This document shows, piece after piece, positions 7,990 through 16,975 of a stretch of DNA of 31,754 nucleotides. How positions within the stretch are numbered: the first letter of the stretch is position 1; each line of letters begins with the position of its first letter. The stretch spans positions 1-31,754 of the forward strand of contig CAIWHF010000103.1 of the NCBI GenBank assembly GCA_903912405.1, written 5' to 3'. A program made the translations under genes and the position numbers. The DNA comes from an uncultured Bacteroidota bacterium (GTDB lineage Bacteria; Bacteroidota; Bacteroidia; Chitinophagales; Chitinophagaceae). A model generated the notes under the pieces. That model saw only the letters and a program-made list of their open reading frames with translations, ran no database searches and had not been told where the DNA came from.

Positions 7990-8015
7990 GATTTATACTA
8001 TATTTTGTAAATTTG
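7985..8015 (+). promoter_or_regulatory. Promoter of fbaB (TTG, 20 bases, TAAATTTG)
   Basis: The -7 box TAAATTTG (8008-8015) matches TAnnTTTG and a TTG at 7985-7987 lies 20 bases upstream. The -33 element overlaps the stop codon of the preceding glycosyltransferase gene. The leader is about 25-30 bases. Confidence 0.6.
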
Positions 8016-8047
8016 AAAATCGATAATTAATTATTAAACATACAATC

Positions 8048-9106
8048 ATGGCATCAAAGAAAATTCACGAGTTGTTGGGAGATCAAGCGTCTTTCCTTTT
8101 AGATCACAAATGTACTACCATCGACAAATCGCAAATTCATTTGCCTTCTCCAAATCACGTTCAAGACATTTGGTTGCATTCGAATAGAAATAATACAACA
8201 CTTAGAAATATTCAACAAATTTTAGATAATGGTCGTTTAGGTGGAACGGGTTATGTGAGCATCCTTCCAGTAGATCAAGGTATTGAACACAGTGCTGGTG
8301 CATCTTTTGCTCCTAATCCAATTTATTTTGATCCTGAGAATATTGTAAAATTAGCTATTGAAGGTGGTTGTAATGCTGTTTGTTCTACGTTTGGTGTTTT
8401 AGGTAATGTTTCAAGAAAATATGCGCACAAAATACCAATGATGGTTAAGATCAACCACAATGAGTTTTTATCGTACCCCAACAAATTTGATCAAGTTATG
8501 TATGGTACTATTAAAGAAGCTTGGAATATGGGTGCTATTGCAGTAGGCGCTACCGTGTATTTTGGTTCAGAAGAAAGCACACGACAAATTCAAGAAGTGG
8601 CAAGAGCTTTCGAAATGGCACACGAATTAGGTATGGCTACCGTTTTATGGTGCTATACTCGTAATAATGGCTTTAAAGTAAATGGAATTGACTACCATGC
8701 TTCTGCAGATTTGACTGGACAAGCAAATCACTTAGGAGTTACTATTCAAGCAGACATTATCAAACAAAAATTACCAACTAATAATGGAGGTTATTTAGCT
8801 ACAGGACATGGTAAAACAAGCAAATTGGTTTATGATCAATTAACAACCGATCATCCTATTGATTTAGCACGCTACCAAGTTGCTAATTGCTATATGGGCC
8901 GCGTAGGTCTTATCAATTCTGGAGGCGAATCTAAAGGTGCTACTGACTTATCAGAAGCTGTTGCAACAGCCGTTGTCAACAAACGTGCTGGCGGTATGGG
9001 ATTGATTAGTGGAAGAAAAGCTTTCCAAAAAGATATGAAGGTGGGTATTGAATTATTAAATACCATTCAAGATGTATATTTAGACGATACAATCACCATT
9101 GCTTAA
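8048..9106 (+). CDS. fbaB: Fructose-bisphosphate aldolase, class I (DhnA/FbaB type)
   Basis: A 352-residue class I aldolase of the archaeal/DhnA type. Landmarks are SILPVDQGIEHSAGASFAPNP (71-91), ggcNAVCSTFGVLG, PMMVKINHNEF, the YTRNNGFK segment, and ADIIKQKLPTNNGG, whose K239 is the probable Schiff-base lysine. It splits fructose 1,6-bisphosphate into dihydroxyacetone phosphate and glyceraldehyde 3-phosphate in the cytoplasm, in glycolysis and gluconeogenesis. It has its own promoter and is followed by a strong bidirectional hairpin, so it is a single-gene unit. No metal-binding class II motifs are present. Confidence 0.93.
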   Translation: MASKKIHELLGDQASFLLDHKCTTIDKSQIHLPSPNHVQDIWLHSNRNNTTLRNIQQILDNGRLGGTGYVSILPVDQGIEHSAGASFAPNPIYFDPENIVKLAIEGGCNAVCSTFGVLGNVSRKYAHKIPMMVKINHNEFLSYPNKFDQVMYGTIKEAWNMGAIAVGATVYFGSEESTRQIQEVARAFEMAHELGMATVLWCYTRNNGFKVNGIDYHASADLTGQANHLGVTIQADIIKQKLPTNNGGYLATGHGKTSKLVYDQLTTDHPIDLARYQVANCYMGRVGLINSGGESKGATDLSEAVATAVVNKRAGGMGLISGRKAFQKDMKVGIELLNTIQDVYLDDTITIA

Positions 9107-9120
9107 TACTATACAGCATA

Positions 9121-9153
9121 AAAAAAGCTCCTTCGAATGAAGGAGCTTTTTTT
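9121..9153. terminator. Bidirectional terminator between fbaB and murF-alr
   Basis: Stem AGCTCCTTC (9126-9134) pairs with GAAGGAGCT (9139-9147) around a GAAT loop and is flanked by A6 and T7. It serves fbaB on the plus strand and murF-alr on the minus strand; its T-tract runs into the minus-strand stop codon. Confidence 0.9.
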
Positions 9154-11617
9154 ATGCTTCCATGTAAACGCGTTTTACGCGTTGCGAAATACCAGTCATA
9201 ATTTCATACGGAATAGTATTTGCCCATTTAGCCAATTGCTGAATCCTGAGCTCGTGATTGAATAGTATGACCTCGTCTCCTTCTTGCACGCTTTCAATAG
9301 AACTTAAATCAATCATACATAAATCCATACAAATATTACCAATGATCTTAGCCGCCTGCTTATGAATTAAAACATGCCCCACTCCATTACCTAAATTACG
9401 CGGGTAACCATCTGCATAACCAATATTAATGATGCCTATTTTCATAGGGCTAGTAGCTACAAAATTTCTACTATAACCAATGCTTTCTCCCGCATCTATG
9501 TTTTTGATTTGTGCAATACGCGATTTTAATGTAGCTACTTCTTGTAATTGCTTTTGCATTGCATCATCATCGGCAATACCATACAAACCCAATCCTAAAC
9601 GCACCATATTATAATGCAAATGGGGATGCCTTATTATAGCTGCAGAATTTGCTAAATGTAATAATGGAGCATAGCCTATCGTTTTGATAAGCAGCGCACT
9701 CATCTTATCAAAAAGATGCTGTTGCACTTTAGTAAAATTATCAAATTGCGTATTTTCACTAGCTGCTAAATGACTGAAAATTGAAAGTACTTTTAACGCT
9801 TTATGCTCTTGGAGTAGTTTTAATAAACTAGGCAGCTCTTCTTTTGTAAATCCTAATCGATGCATACCCGTATCTAGTTTAATATGGATACCAACGGTTT
9901 TATCTGCACTTCTTTGTATGGCTTGAATAAATAACTGCAACGAATTAATATTATAAATTTCAGGCTCCAAACCCCATAAGATCATGCGATCAAAAGAGGT
10001 ATTGTCAGGACTCATTACCATAATTGGCAAGGATATACCTGCCGTTCTTAAGGCGATTCCTTCATCCGTATAAGCAACGGCTAGATAATCTACGCCTACA
10101 TGTTGTAAGGCATTGGCAACTTCAAAACTACCACTCCCATAGGAAAACGCTTTGACCATCGCCATGGTTTTAACACCTGGCTGAAGGAGTGATCTGTATA
10201 CAGTCCAATTCTGTTTTAATGCACTTAAATTAATTTGCATTTCCGTTTGATGTACGTACTCTTCTAATTGAGCAACGATTTTTTCAAATTCAAAATGCCT
10301 AGATCCTTTTAGTAATATGGTTTCGTTCTGAAATCTAAAACTTTGTAATTGCTGCATGCAAGCACTTGTATTTTCGAAAAAATAACACGGCACCGATAAT
10401 TGCTCTCTAAACAATTGCTGAAATTGGAGGAGTTGCTCCCCAATACCTACAAAACGATGCAAGTGACATTGTTGCAATTGTTTGATTACATTTAGAATGG
10501 CATCCCGATCGCGCACTTCTGGAATGTCAGATAATATAATACTCTTTAATGCATGTTGTTTTTGCTGTTGCAACACCTGCAGTGCATTGCTTAAAGAAAC
10601 CGAATCGGCATTGTAGATATCGCTTAATAAGCTACAATTATTCAAACCCTTCTTTAATTCTAAACGCATGGCTATAGTTGGCAGGGAATCGAATTTACTA
10701 ATCATGGTAGTATCCCATAATTGAAGGGCATGTATACTCACCAAACAAGTGATGGCATTTTCAATAGAGGCATCATCAGTAAATGGAATAACTATTGCAA
10801 TGCTTTGTTGTTTATAGGCTAATTTAATAGCAGTAAACTTATGCTGTTTAGTCAAGGAAAGCAGCATATTGGCATTCGTATTTTTAAGAGACCAGTCAAA
10901 CAATTGCCTATCGCTATATCTACTTTTAATTAATCGATCCACTTGCTCATCATCACTATTATAAATGATGATTTTGCAATCTTTGTATAATTCTAATTTT
11001 TCTTCAATTTTAGCAGCTTGATTTTCGAAACCTTCTTGATGCGCTACGCCCATATGGGTAAGCACTCCTATTGTTGGTTTTAATATCGACTGCAGCCTGT
11101 GCATTTCATTTTTCTTGGAAATGCCTGCTTCAAAAATGCCGAGATCAATTTTTTGTGGCATTTTCCATACGGACAATGGAACACCTATTTGTGAATTATA
11201 ACTAAGAGGACTTTTATATACATTACATTTATCTTCTAGCAAATAAGCCAACCATTCTTTTACGATGGTCTTGCCATTACTACCTGTAATGCCAACAATA
11301 GTACATTGCTGTCTAGCACGTATAGCAGCAGCAATAGATTGCAGTGCTAGTATGGTATCATTAACTTGTAAAAAAATTGCATTTGGAAAGGATTCAGTAG
11401 CAATTGCATCACTAACTAGAAAGCATCGTACTCCTTTTTCATAGGCCGCTTTTATAAAATCATGTCCATTTCTATGCGATGCTTTAATGGCAACAAACAA
11501 AGTGCGCTTGCCTTCCAAAATAGCCCTTGAATCGGTAGCTATATCTACAAGCTCTTGCTCATGAAAAGACTTATTTTCAAGACCCAATATTTGTTGTATG
11601 TAGGATAATGCGAACAT
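9152..11617 (-). CDS. MurF-Alr fusion: D-Ala-D-Ala-adding ligase plus alanine racemase
   Basis: An 821-residue fusion protein. The N-terminal part (about 1-450) is a Mur ligase with the ATP loop GITGSNGKT (109-117) and NSQIGVPLSVW, corresponding to MurF, which joins D-Ala-D-Ala to the UDP-MurNAc-tripeptide. From about residue 460 (MQINLSALKQNW) to the end is a fold-type III alanine racemase with MVKAFSYGSG, whose K489 should bind PLP, and GESIGYSRN, whose Y715 should be the second catalytic base. Two successive steps of cytoplasmic peptidoglycan precursor supply are thus joined in one chain, an arrangement known in Bacteroidota. In the MurF half, parts of the central domain look diverged, so whether both halves are active needs testing. 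It starts two bases after the dnaQ-like gene and is probably co-transcribed with it. Confidence 0.92.
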   Translation of the reverse strand: MFALSYIQQILGLENKSFHEQELVDIATDSRAILEGKRTLFVAIKASHRNGHDFIKAAYEKGVRCFLVSDAIATESFPNAIFLQVNDTILALQSIAAAIRARQQCTIVGITGSNGKTIVKEWLAYLLEDKCNVYKSPLSYNSQIGVPLSVWKMPQKIDLGIFEAGISKKNEMHRLQSILKPTIGVLTHMGVAHQEGFENQAAKIEEKLELYKDCKIIIYNSDDEQVDRLIKSRYSDRQLFDWSLKNTNANMLLSLTKQHKFTAIKLAYKQQSIAIVIPFTDDASIENAITCLVSIHALQLWDTTMISKFDSLPTIAMRLELKKGLNNCSLLSDIYNADSVSLSNALQVLQQQKQHALKSIILSDIPEVRDRDAILNVIKQLQQCHLHRFVGIGEQLLQFQQLFREQLSVPCYFFENTSACMQQLQSFRFQNETILLKGSRHFEFEKIVAQLEEYVHQTEMQINLSALKQNWTVYRSLLQPGVKTMAMVKAFSYGSGSFEVANALQHVGVDYLAVAYTDEGIALRTAGISLPIMVMSPDNTSFDRMILWGLEPEIYNINSLQLFIQAIQRSADKTVGIHIKLDTGMHRLGFTKEELPSLLKLLQEHKALKVLSIFSHLAASENTQFDNFTKVQQHLFDKMSALLIKTIGYAPLLHLANSAAIIRHPHLHYNMVRLGLGLYGIADDDAMQKQLQEVATLKSRIAQIKNIDAGESIGYSRNFVATSPMKIGIINIGYADGYPRNLGNGVGHVLIHKQAAKIIGNICMDLCMIDLSSIESVQEGDEVILFNHELRIQQLAKWANTIPYEIMTGISQRVKRVYMEA

Positions 11618-11619
11618 GA

Positions 11620-12144
11620 TTATCGTGCAAAAAAATCGGTGTAGTTAGCTTTTTCGAAAAGCATAGAGAACAATTGTGCTGTTGCTTGCACATCACCACC
11701 CGCTCTATGTCTTGCTGTATGATTAATACCAATTTCAGTACATAATTTACCCAGACTATAACTATTCATGCCAGGCATTAATTTTCTTGATAATTTTACG
11801 GTACACAATTTAGGCACATTTAATTTGTAGCCATGCACATGCAAGTGTGCGTTAACAAATGAGTAATCGAATCCTACATTGTGCGCAACAAATACTTTAT
11901 CTTTTAATAAATGATAAATGGTATCGGCTACTTCATCAAAGGCAGGGGCAGCCGCCACCATTTCATTAGTTATGCCCGTAAGTTGCTGAATAAAATAAGG
12001 TATGTATTGATTAGGCCTTACCAGCGTTTCGTAAAACTCTATGACTTCTTTCCCATTATGAATGGCAACAGCTATCTCTGTAATGCTACCACTGCTAGCA
12101 TTACCACCCGTTGTTTCTATATCTACAATAGCATACAATTTCAT
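11620..12144 (-). CDS. DnaQ-like 3'-5' exonuclease (DEDDh)
   Basis: A 174-residue single-domain exonuclease of the DNA polymerase III epsilon type. The four acidic residues and the histidine are visible: D8 and E10 in YAIVDIETTGG, D93 in VAHNVGFDYSFV, and H146 and D151 in RHRAGGD. It therefore has a complete DEDDh active site with two-metal catalysis. It may act as a proofreading or repair exonuclease. No C-terminal extension such as a GIY-YIG or polymerase-binding tail is present, so it should not be called the polymerase epsilon subunit without support. It is the first gene of a two-gene minus-strand unit with murF-alr; the gap is two bases. A TAACTTTG box lies eight bases before the ATG. 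Confidence 0.88.
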   Translation of the reverse strand: MKLYAIVDIETTGGNASSGSITEIAVAIHNGKEVIEFYETLVRPNQYIPYFIQQLTGITNEMVAAAPAFDEVADTIYHLLKDKVFVAHNVGFDYSFVNAHLHVHGYKLNVPKLCTVKLSRKLMPGMNSYSLGKLCTEIGINHTARHRAGGDVQATAQLFSMLFEKANYTDFFAR

Positions 12145-12152
12145 AATACTAC

Positions 12153-12160
12153 CAAAGTTA
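12153..12160 (-). promoter_or_regulatory. -7 box (TAACTTTG) of the dnaQ-like/murF-alr unit
   Basis: On the minus strand, TAACTTTG fits TAnnTTTG and ends eight bases before the ATG at 12144, implying a very short leader. No convincing TTTG -33 element is seen. Confidence 0.45.
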
Positions 12161-12210
12161 ATCCTTTGCAGTGATTTTTTATTTTATGTTAGCCATTAAT
12201 TTTCAAGCAC

Positions 12211-12237
12211 TTGTTAAAAACGGGTAAAATATATTTG
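12211..12237 (+). promoter_or_regulatory. Promoter of the DUF1800/DUF1501 pair
   Basis: TATATTTG (12230-12237) matches the -7 consensus. A TTG at 12211-12213 stands 16 bases upstream, slightly short. The leader to the ATG at 12282 is about 40 bases. Confidence 0.5.
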
Positions 12238-12281
12238 AGAACTAAGTAAAAAAATAGTAACTTTTAAAAAATTTCATCTGT

Positions 12282-14000
12282 ATGAGTACTATCAATCGCA
12301 CAGACGCGCTGTCAAATTCTGTTGAAAAAAAATATGACAGTAACCAAGACCCTATTTTTAAAAAGTATGCCAATAAGACCTTACCTAAAGGTTTAATGAA
12401 AACAACCGCTGGTCTGAATCAATATACTGGCGCTTGGACAGAAGCTGAAGTTTTACATCTCTTAAGACGTTGTACGTTCAGTCCCAACGCAACAATGGTG
12501 CAAACGTTGCTTACATTGAATCCATCACAAGCCGTGGATCTTTTATTCACCAACGCTACAAATACTGTCACTACCCCACCCATCAATGATTATAATACGG
12601 CTACTTATACCGATCCTACGGGTATAGCACCTGGAGCCCCATGGGTAAATGCAGCTTATGGCGACAGTACAGTAAACTATAAACGAGGTATCTCCATGAA
12701 AGCCTGGTGGCTAAAACAAATGATCAACAACAATAATTCCATTCTTGAAAAAATGGTCTTGTTTTGGCACAATCATTTTTCTACAGAATTAGGTACTGTG
12801 TCCGATGCACGTGTATACTACAAGCATCTTGAACTTATTCGTACTTATGCGTTAGGTAATTTCAAAACCTTTACCAGACAGATGACTACTGATGTCTGCA
12901 TGCTCTATTACTTGAATGGCTACTTAAATACCAATACCTCTCCTGATGAAAATTATGCTCGTGAATTGCAAGAGCTATTCACCATTGGGAAAGAAAATAC
13001 ACCTAATTATATAGAGGACGATGTAAAAGCAGCCGCTAAAGTACTTACCGGATGGAGAATAAATACCACCACTACAATCCCTACTGCTTATTTTGACAGC
13101 ACAAAACATCATACATCCAATAAGCAATTTTCTTCTTTCTACGGAAATGCCGCAATACCCTATCAATCGGGTACTAATGGCGCTCTAGAAACCGACGTGC
13201 TTATAGACATGCTTTTTTCTAAACAACAAGAAGTTGCAAAATTCCTTTGCAGAAAACTCTATCGCTTTTTTATTTACTATACGATAGATAGTACCGTTGA
13301 AACGAATGTAATAGCACCCTTAGCGCAAATTTTTATAAATAATAATTGGGATATTGTACCCGTATTAAAAACACTTTTTAAAAGCGAACATTTCTTCGAA
13401 CTCAACTCAAAAGGTTGCATTATTAAATCACCTACAGACTTATTGGTTGGAATTTTCAACACTTTTAAAGTAGATGTGCCTGCTACAATGACCGATTATA
13501 ATAAATCGTTGATTTATAATTATGTAAGAAGTTACGGTTCTTTAATTGCACAAGACATTGGCGATCCGCCTAATGTTTCTGGATGGCCTTCTTATTATCA
13601 GGTACCAGAATTTCATGAATTATGGATTAATTCTAATACACTACCGAAACGCATGGTGTTCTCCGACATGATGTTGAATAGTGGCTTCACCGCTAGCTCT
13701 GGGACAACTATCAAAATTGATTATTTAAATTTTGTATCGCAAATACCAAATGCCGACGACCCCGTAATATTAGTAGACTACTTATGTAATCTTTTGCTGG
13801 GCATTTCCATTTCGCAAACTAAAAAAGATGCCCTGCGGGTTAATAATTTATTATCGGGGCAAACCAGTAATTATTATTGGACCAATGCATGGACAGCCTA
13901 TATAGCTAACCCGAATACAGCCAATACCAACATTGTAAAACCTAGACTTTTAGGACTTTTATTGGAACTCACCCGATTACCAGAATTTCAATTAAGCTAA
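12282..14000 (+). CDS. DUF1800 domain protein
   Basis: A 572-residue protein with the DUF1800 layout: an early WTEAEVLHLLRRCTFSP, then SMKAWWLKQM with VLFWHNHFSTELG, ARVYYKHLELIRTYALGNF, the PDENYARELQELFTIG block that is the most typical part, AAKVLTGWRI, and the late DPPNVSGWPSYYQVPEF. No N-terminal signal peptide is visible; the first residues are polar. DUF1800 function is unknown, but the gene is regularly followed by a DUF1501 gene, as here after 13 bases, so the two products probably act together. It has its own promoter upstream and shares the terminator at 15616-15648 with the partner gene. Confidence 0.88.
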   Translation: MSTINRTDALSNSVEKKYDSNQDPIFKKYANKTLPKGLMKTTAGLNQYTGAWTEAEVLHLLRRCTFSPNATMVQTLLTLNPSQAVDLLFTNATNTVTTPPINDYNTATYTDPTGIAPGAPWVNAAYGDSTVNYKRGISMKAWWLKQMINNNNSILEKMVLFWHNHFSTELGTVSDARVYYKHLELIRTYALGNFKTFTRQMTTDVCMLYYLNGYLNTNTSPDENYARELQELFTIGKENTPNYIEDDVKAAAKVLTGWRINTTTTIPTAYFDSTKHHTSNKQFSSFYGNAAIPYQSGTNGALETDVLIDMLFSKQQEVAKFLCRKLYRFFIYYTIDSTVETNVIAPLAQIFINNNWDIVPVLKTLFKSEHFFELNSKGCIIKSPTDLLVGIFNTFKVDVPATMTDYNKSLIYNYVRSYGSLIAQDIGDPPNVSGWPSYYQVPEFHELWINSNTLPKRMVFSDMMLNSGFTASSGTTIKIDYLNFVSQIPNADDPVILVDYLCNLLLGISISQTKKDALRVNNLLSGQTSNYYWTNAWTAYIANPNTANTNIVKPRLLGLLLELTRLPEFQLS

Positions 14001-14013
14001 ACCGATATCGCTT

Positions 14014-15594
14014 ATGCAACGTAGAGACTTTTTAAAAATGGCACCGGTAGCTGCAGCAAGCACCGCTATGATGATTAATGGCTTACCCATTCAATCATTT
14101 GCAGAACATCCATTACTAAACTTGCTTGCCAAACAAACACAAGCAAATGGCCGTGTTATGGTTTTTGTGCAAATGAATGGCGGCAACGATGGTTTGAATA
14201 CCCTTATCCCATTAGATCAATATAGTGCACTTTCGGTAGCGAGAGGTAATATCTTAATTCCACAAAACCAAGTGCTCCCACTTGCTGGTTTCCCTAATAC
14301 AGGCTTACACCCAGCCATGAACAAAATACGTGATATGTATGTGAATGGCATGGTGAATTTGGTGCAAAGCGTAAGTTATCCAACCCCCAATTATTCGCAT
14401 TTTAGAGCAACCGATATTTGGTTGACAGCATCTGATTCCAATCAATATTTAGATACCGGTTGGCTAGGTCGATATTTAGATGCCGAGTATCCAGGATTTC
14501 CAATGGGCTACCCTAATGCTAGCATGCCAGACCCTTTAGCTATTCAAATTGGATCAAGTGTTTCCACTGTGTTCACCGGCAATAGTGTAAATATGAGCAT
14601 GGCTATTTCCGATATCAATAGCTTCTATAATATTGTAAACAACTCGGTAGATCCTGCGCCTAATACACCAGCAGGGCATGAGCTTACTTTCTTACGCTAC
14701 ATATCTCAACAAACACAACAATATAATGCTGTTTTACAAACAGCTGCCAACAATGCAAGCAACCTCTCTACACAATATCCTACAGGCAATAGCTTATCGG
14801 ATCAATTAAAAATTGTAGCACGCTTGATTGCCGGTGGTCTGAAAACACCTTTATACATTGTAAATATTGGAAGCTTCGATACCCACTCGGTTCAAGTAGA
14901 TGCCACCGATCACACGATTGGTTCGCATGCTACCTTATTGAAAAAATTATCGGATGCTATTTATGCTTTTTATGATGATTTAAAATTACATAATATAGAT
15001 GACAGAGTAGCTACCGCTACCTTCTCAGAATTTGGAAGAAGAATCAATTCTAACTCTAGTGGTGGTACTGACCATGGAACAGCTGCTCCAGTAATGGTTT
15101 TCGGGAAATCTGTGAATCCTGGTATCATTGGCTTTAACCCAATTATTCCAAGCACCGTTACTACGAGTGATAACTTACCTATGCAGCACGACTTCCGCTC
15201 GGTGTATGCAGCTATTTTAGCAGATTGGTTTGATTTGCCAACTAGTGAAGTAAATAGCATTCTCTTAAGATCCTTCCCAATTCCTCCAATTTTCAAAAAA
15301 ATAAATGGCGTTGCTAATACACTAGAAGGTGGTGATAATGAAGCATTGGGACAAAATGCGCCAAATCCAATGACGAACAATACCCATATTCCATTTTATT
15401 CAGACGGATCGCATGTGTTGATTGAATTATACAATATGGAAGGTCGTGTAGTACAAACCTTAATGAATCAGGTTGTAGAGCGCGGAGCACATGAATTGAT
15501 TCTTTATAGAAATGACTTACCTGCTGGCACGTATGTTTACAAATTAATTAATGGTAAAATTACCAGCAGTAGAAAACTACTCATCATTGATTAA
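14014..15594 (+). CDS. DUF1501 protein with Tat-like signal and T9SS type A sorting tail
   Basis: A 526-residue exported protein. It opens with MQRRDFLKMAPVAAASTAMM, a twin-arginine pattern (RRDFLK) and hydrophobic stretch. The DUF1501 core (about 45-430) shows VFVQMNGGNDGLNTLIPL, a late SEFGRRINSN and GGTDHGTAAPVMVFG, features placing it near the alkaline phosphatase/sulfatase-like fold. The last 80 or so residues form a Por secretion-tail beta domain: LGQNAPNPMTNNTHIPF, VLIELYNMEGRVV, LPAGTYVYKL and KLLIID. The tail predicts crossing the outer membrane by type IX secretion. It is the second gene of the unit with DUF1800. Substrate and activity are unknown. Confidence 0.9.
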   Translation: MQRRDFLKMAPVAAASTAMMINGLPIQSFAEHPLLNLLAKQTQANGRVMVFVQMNGGNDGLNTLIPLDQYSALSVARGNILIPQNQVLPLAGFPNTGLHPAMNKIRDMYVNGMVNLVQSVSYPTPNYSHFRATDIWLTASDSNQYLDTGWLGRYLDAEYPGFPMGYPNASMPDPLAIQIGSSVSTVFTGNSVNMSMAISDINSFYNIVNNSVDPAPNTPAGHELTFLRYISQQTQQYNAVLQTAANNASNLSTQYPTGNSLSDQLKIVARLIAGGLKTPLYIVNIGSFDTHSVQVDATDHTIGSHATLLKKLSDAIYAFYDDLKLHNIDDRVATATFSEFGRRINSNSSGGTDHGTAAPVMVFGKSVNPGIIGFNPIIPSTVTTSDNLPMQHDFRSVYAAILADWFDLPTSEVNSILLRSFPIPPIFKKINGVANTLEGGDNEALGQNAPNPMTNNTHIPFYSDGSHVLIELYNMEGRVVQTLMNQVVERGAHELILYRNDLPAGTYVYKLINGKITSSRKLLIID

Positions 15595-15615
15595 TACCCG
15601 TCATTTAACTTAAAT

Positions 15616-15648
15616 AAAAAAAGGCACTCTGTTGAGTGCCTTTTTTTT
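15616..15648. terminator. Bidirectional terminator between DUF1501 gene and metK
   Basis: Stem GGCACTC (15623-15629) pairs with GAGTGCC (15634-15640) around TGTT, extended by A7 and T8 tracts. It ends the DUF1800/DUF1501 transcript and, on the other strand, metK, whose stop overlaps its edge. Confidence 0.9.
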
Positions 15649-16930
15649 ATTTGAGTTTAAACGCTTTTTTAACAGCATCTACGTAATCTAATTTTTCCCA
15701 AGTAAATAAATCAACTTTTACTTTCTTCTCGTTGTCCTTTCCTTTGTTAAAAACTTTAGTTACCGTTTCTGCTTTTCTACCCATATGGCCATAAGCAGCT
15801 GTTTCGCTATAAATAGGATTTCTCAATTTTAAACGTTGCTCAATAGCGTACGGACGCATATCGAAAACCTTTTCAACTATTTTAGCGATAGCACCATCAT
15901 TCATATTTACTTTAGAAGTGCCATACGTATCAATAAAAATACCGCATGGTTTTGCTACACCAATAGCATAAGAAACTTGCACCAATACTTCATCACACAC
16001 ACCTGCTGCCACTAAATTTTTTGCTACATGACGTGTTGCATATGCTGCACTTCTATCAACTTTAGAAGGATCTTTACCAGAGAATGCACCACCACCGTGT
16101 GCACCTTTACCACCATAAGTATCCACAATAATCTTTCTACCCGTCAAACCAGTATCGCCATGCGGTCCACCAATTACAAATTTACCCGTAGGGTTAATAT
16201 GGAACGTGATTTTATCGTTGAATAATTTTTGTAACGCTGGTTTCAATTGTTTTTTCACTCTAGGAATAATAATGTTGATTACATCTTTTTTGATTTGGTC
16301 TAACATTTTTTTATCCGATTTATCAAAATCATCATGTTGAGTAGACACTACAATCGTATCAATACGAACAGGTGTATTATCATCGTTATACTCAATAGTC
16401 ACTTGACTTTTAGCATCTGGACGTAAATACTTCATTTCTTTTCCTGCACGTCGAGTACGAGATAATTCTTGAAGAATTTTATGTGCTAAATCTAATGCTA
16501 AAGGCATGTAATTGTCTGTTTCACGCGTTGCATAACCAAACATCATTCCTTGGTCGCCTGCACCTTGAGCATTCGCCAACGTTTCAAAATCTTTTTTCTT
16601 AGCATCACGATCAACACCACGGTTTATGTCCGCAGATTGTTCATGAATAGCCGATAGAATACCGCATGAATTCGCTTCAAACATATATTCCGATTTCGTG
16701 TAACCAATCTCACGAATGACACCACGAGCAATTTCTTGCACATCTAAATACGCTTTTGATTTTACTTCACCTGCCAAAACCACTTGACCCGTAGTCACTA
16801 ATGTTTCGCAAGCAACTTTTGATTGTGCGTCATACGCTAAAAAATTATCAATTAAAGCGTCCGAAATTTGATCGGCTACTTTATCTGGATGTCCTTCTGA
16901 AACAGATTCTGATGTAAATAAATAAGGCAT
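15647..16930 (-). CDS. metK: S-adenosylmethionine synthase
   Basis: A 427-residue enzyme that makes S-adenosylmethionine from methionine and ATP in the cytoplasm. It shows GHPDK (13-17), the ATP-binding GAGDQG (123-128), and the phosphate loop GGGAFSGKDP (279-288). It is some 40 residues longer than the E. coli form; the extra length includes a Lys/Asp-rich piece around 200-225 and a C-terminal stretch after HMGRKAETV with basic NEKKVKV. The start MPYLFTSESVSEGHPDK is the family norm. It lies 45 bases after glmS; a TATCTTTA sequence in that gap is one base off the -7 consensus, so it may have its own promoter as well as readthrough. No SAM riboswitch was recognised. Confidence 0.96.
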   Translation of the reverse strand: MPYLFTSESVSEGHPDKVADQISDALIDNFLAYDAQSKVACETLVTTGQVVLAGEVKSKAYLDVQEIARGVIREIGYTKSEYMFEANSCGILSAIHEQSADINRGVDRDAKKKDFETLANAQGAGDQGMMFGYATRETDNYMPLALDLAHKILQELSRTRRAGKEMKYLRPDAKSQVTIEYNDDNTPVRIDTIVVSTQHDDFDKSDKKMLDQIKKDVINIIIPRVKKQLKPALQKLFNDKITFHINPTGKFVIGGPHGDTGLTGRKIIVDTYGGKGAHGGGAFSGKDPSKVDRSAAYATRHVAKNLVAAGVCDEVLVQVSYAIGVAKPCGIFIDTYGTSKVNMNDGAIAKIVEKVFDMRPYAIEQRLKLRNPIYSETAAYGHMGRKAETVTKVFNKGKDNEKKVKVDLFTWEKLDYVDAVKKAFKLK

Positions 16931-16975
16931 TTTGATTGTTTATTATTAAAGGTTTAAAGATAGTTAATTATTTTA

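Noticed and set aside
14970..15380. 136-codon open frame on the minus strand inside the DUF1501 gene
   Set aside because: It is antisense to a well-supported gene, has low-complexity composition typical of a reverse-frame shadow, and no promoter or family match is seen.
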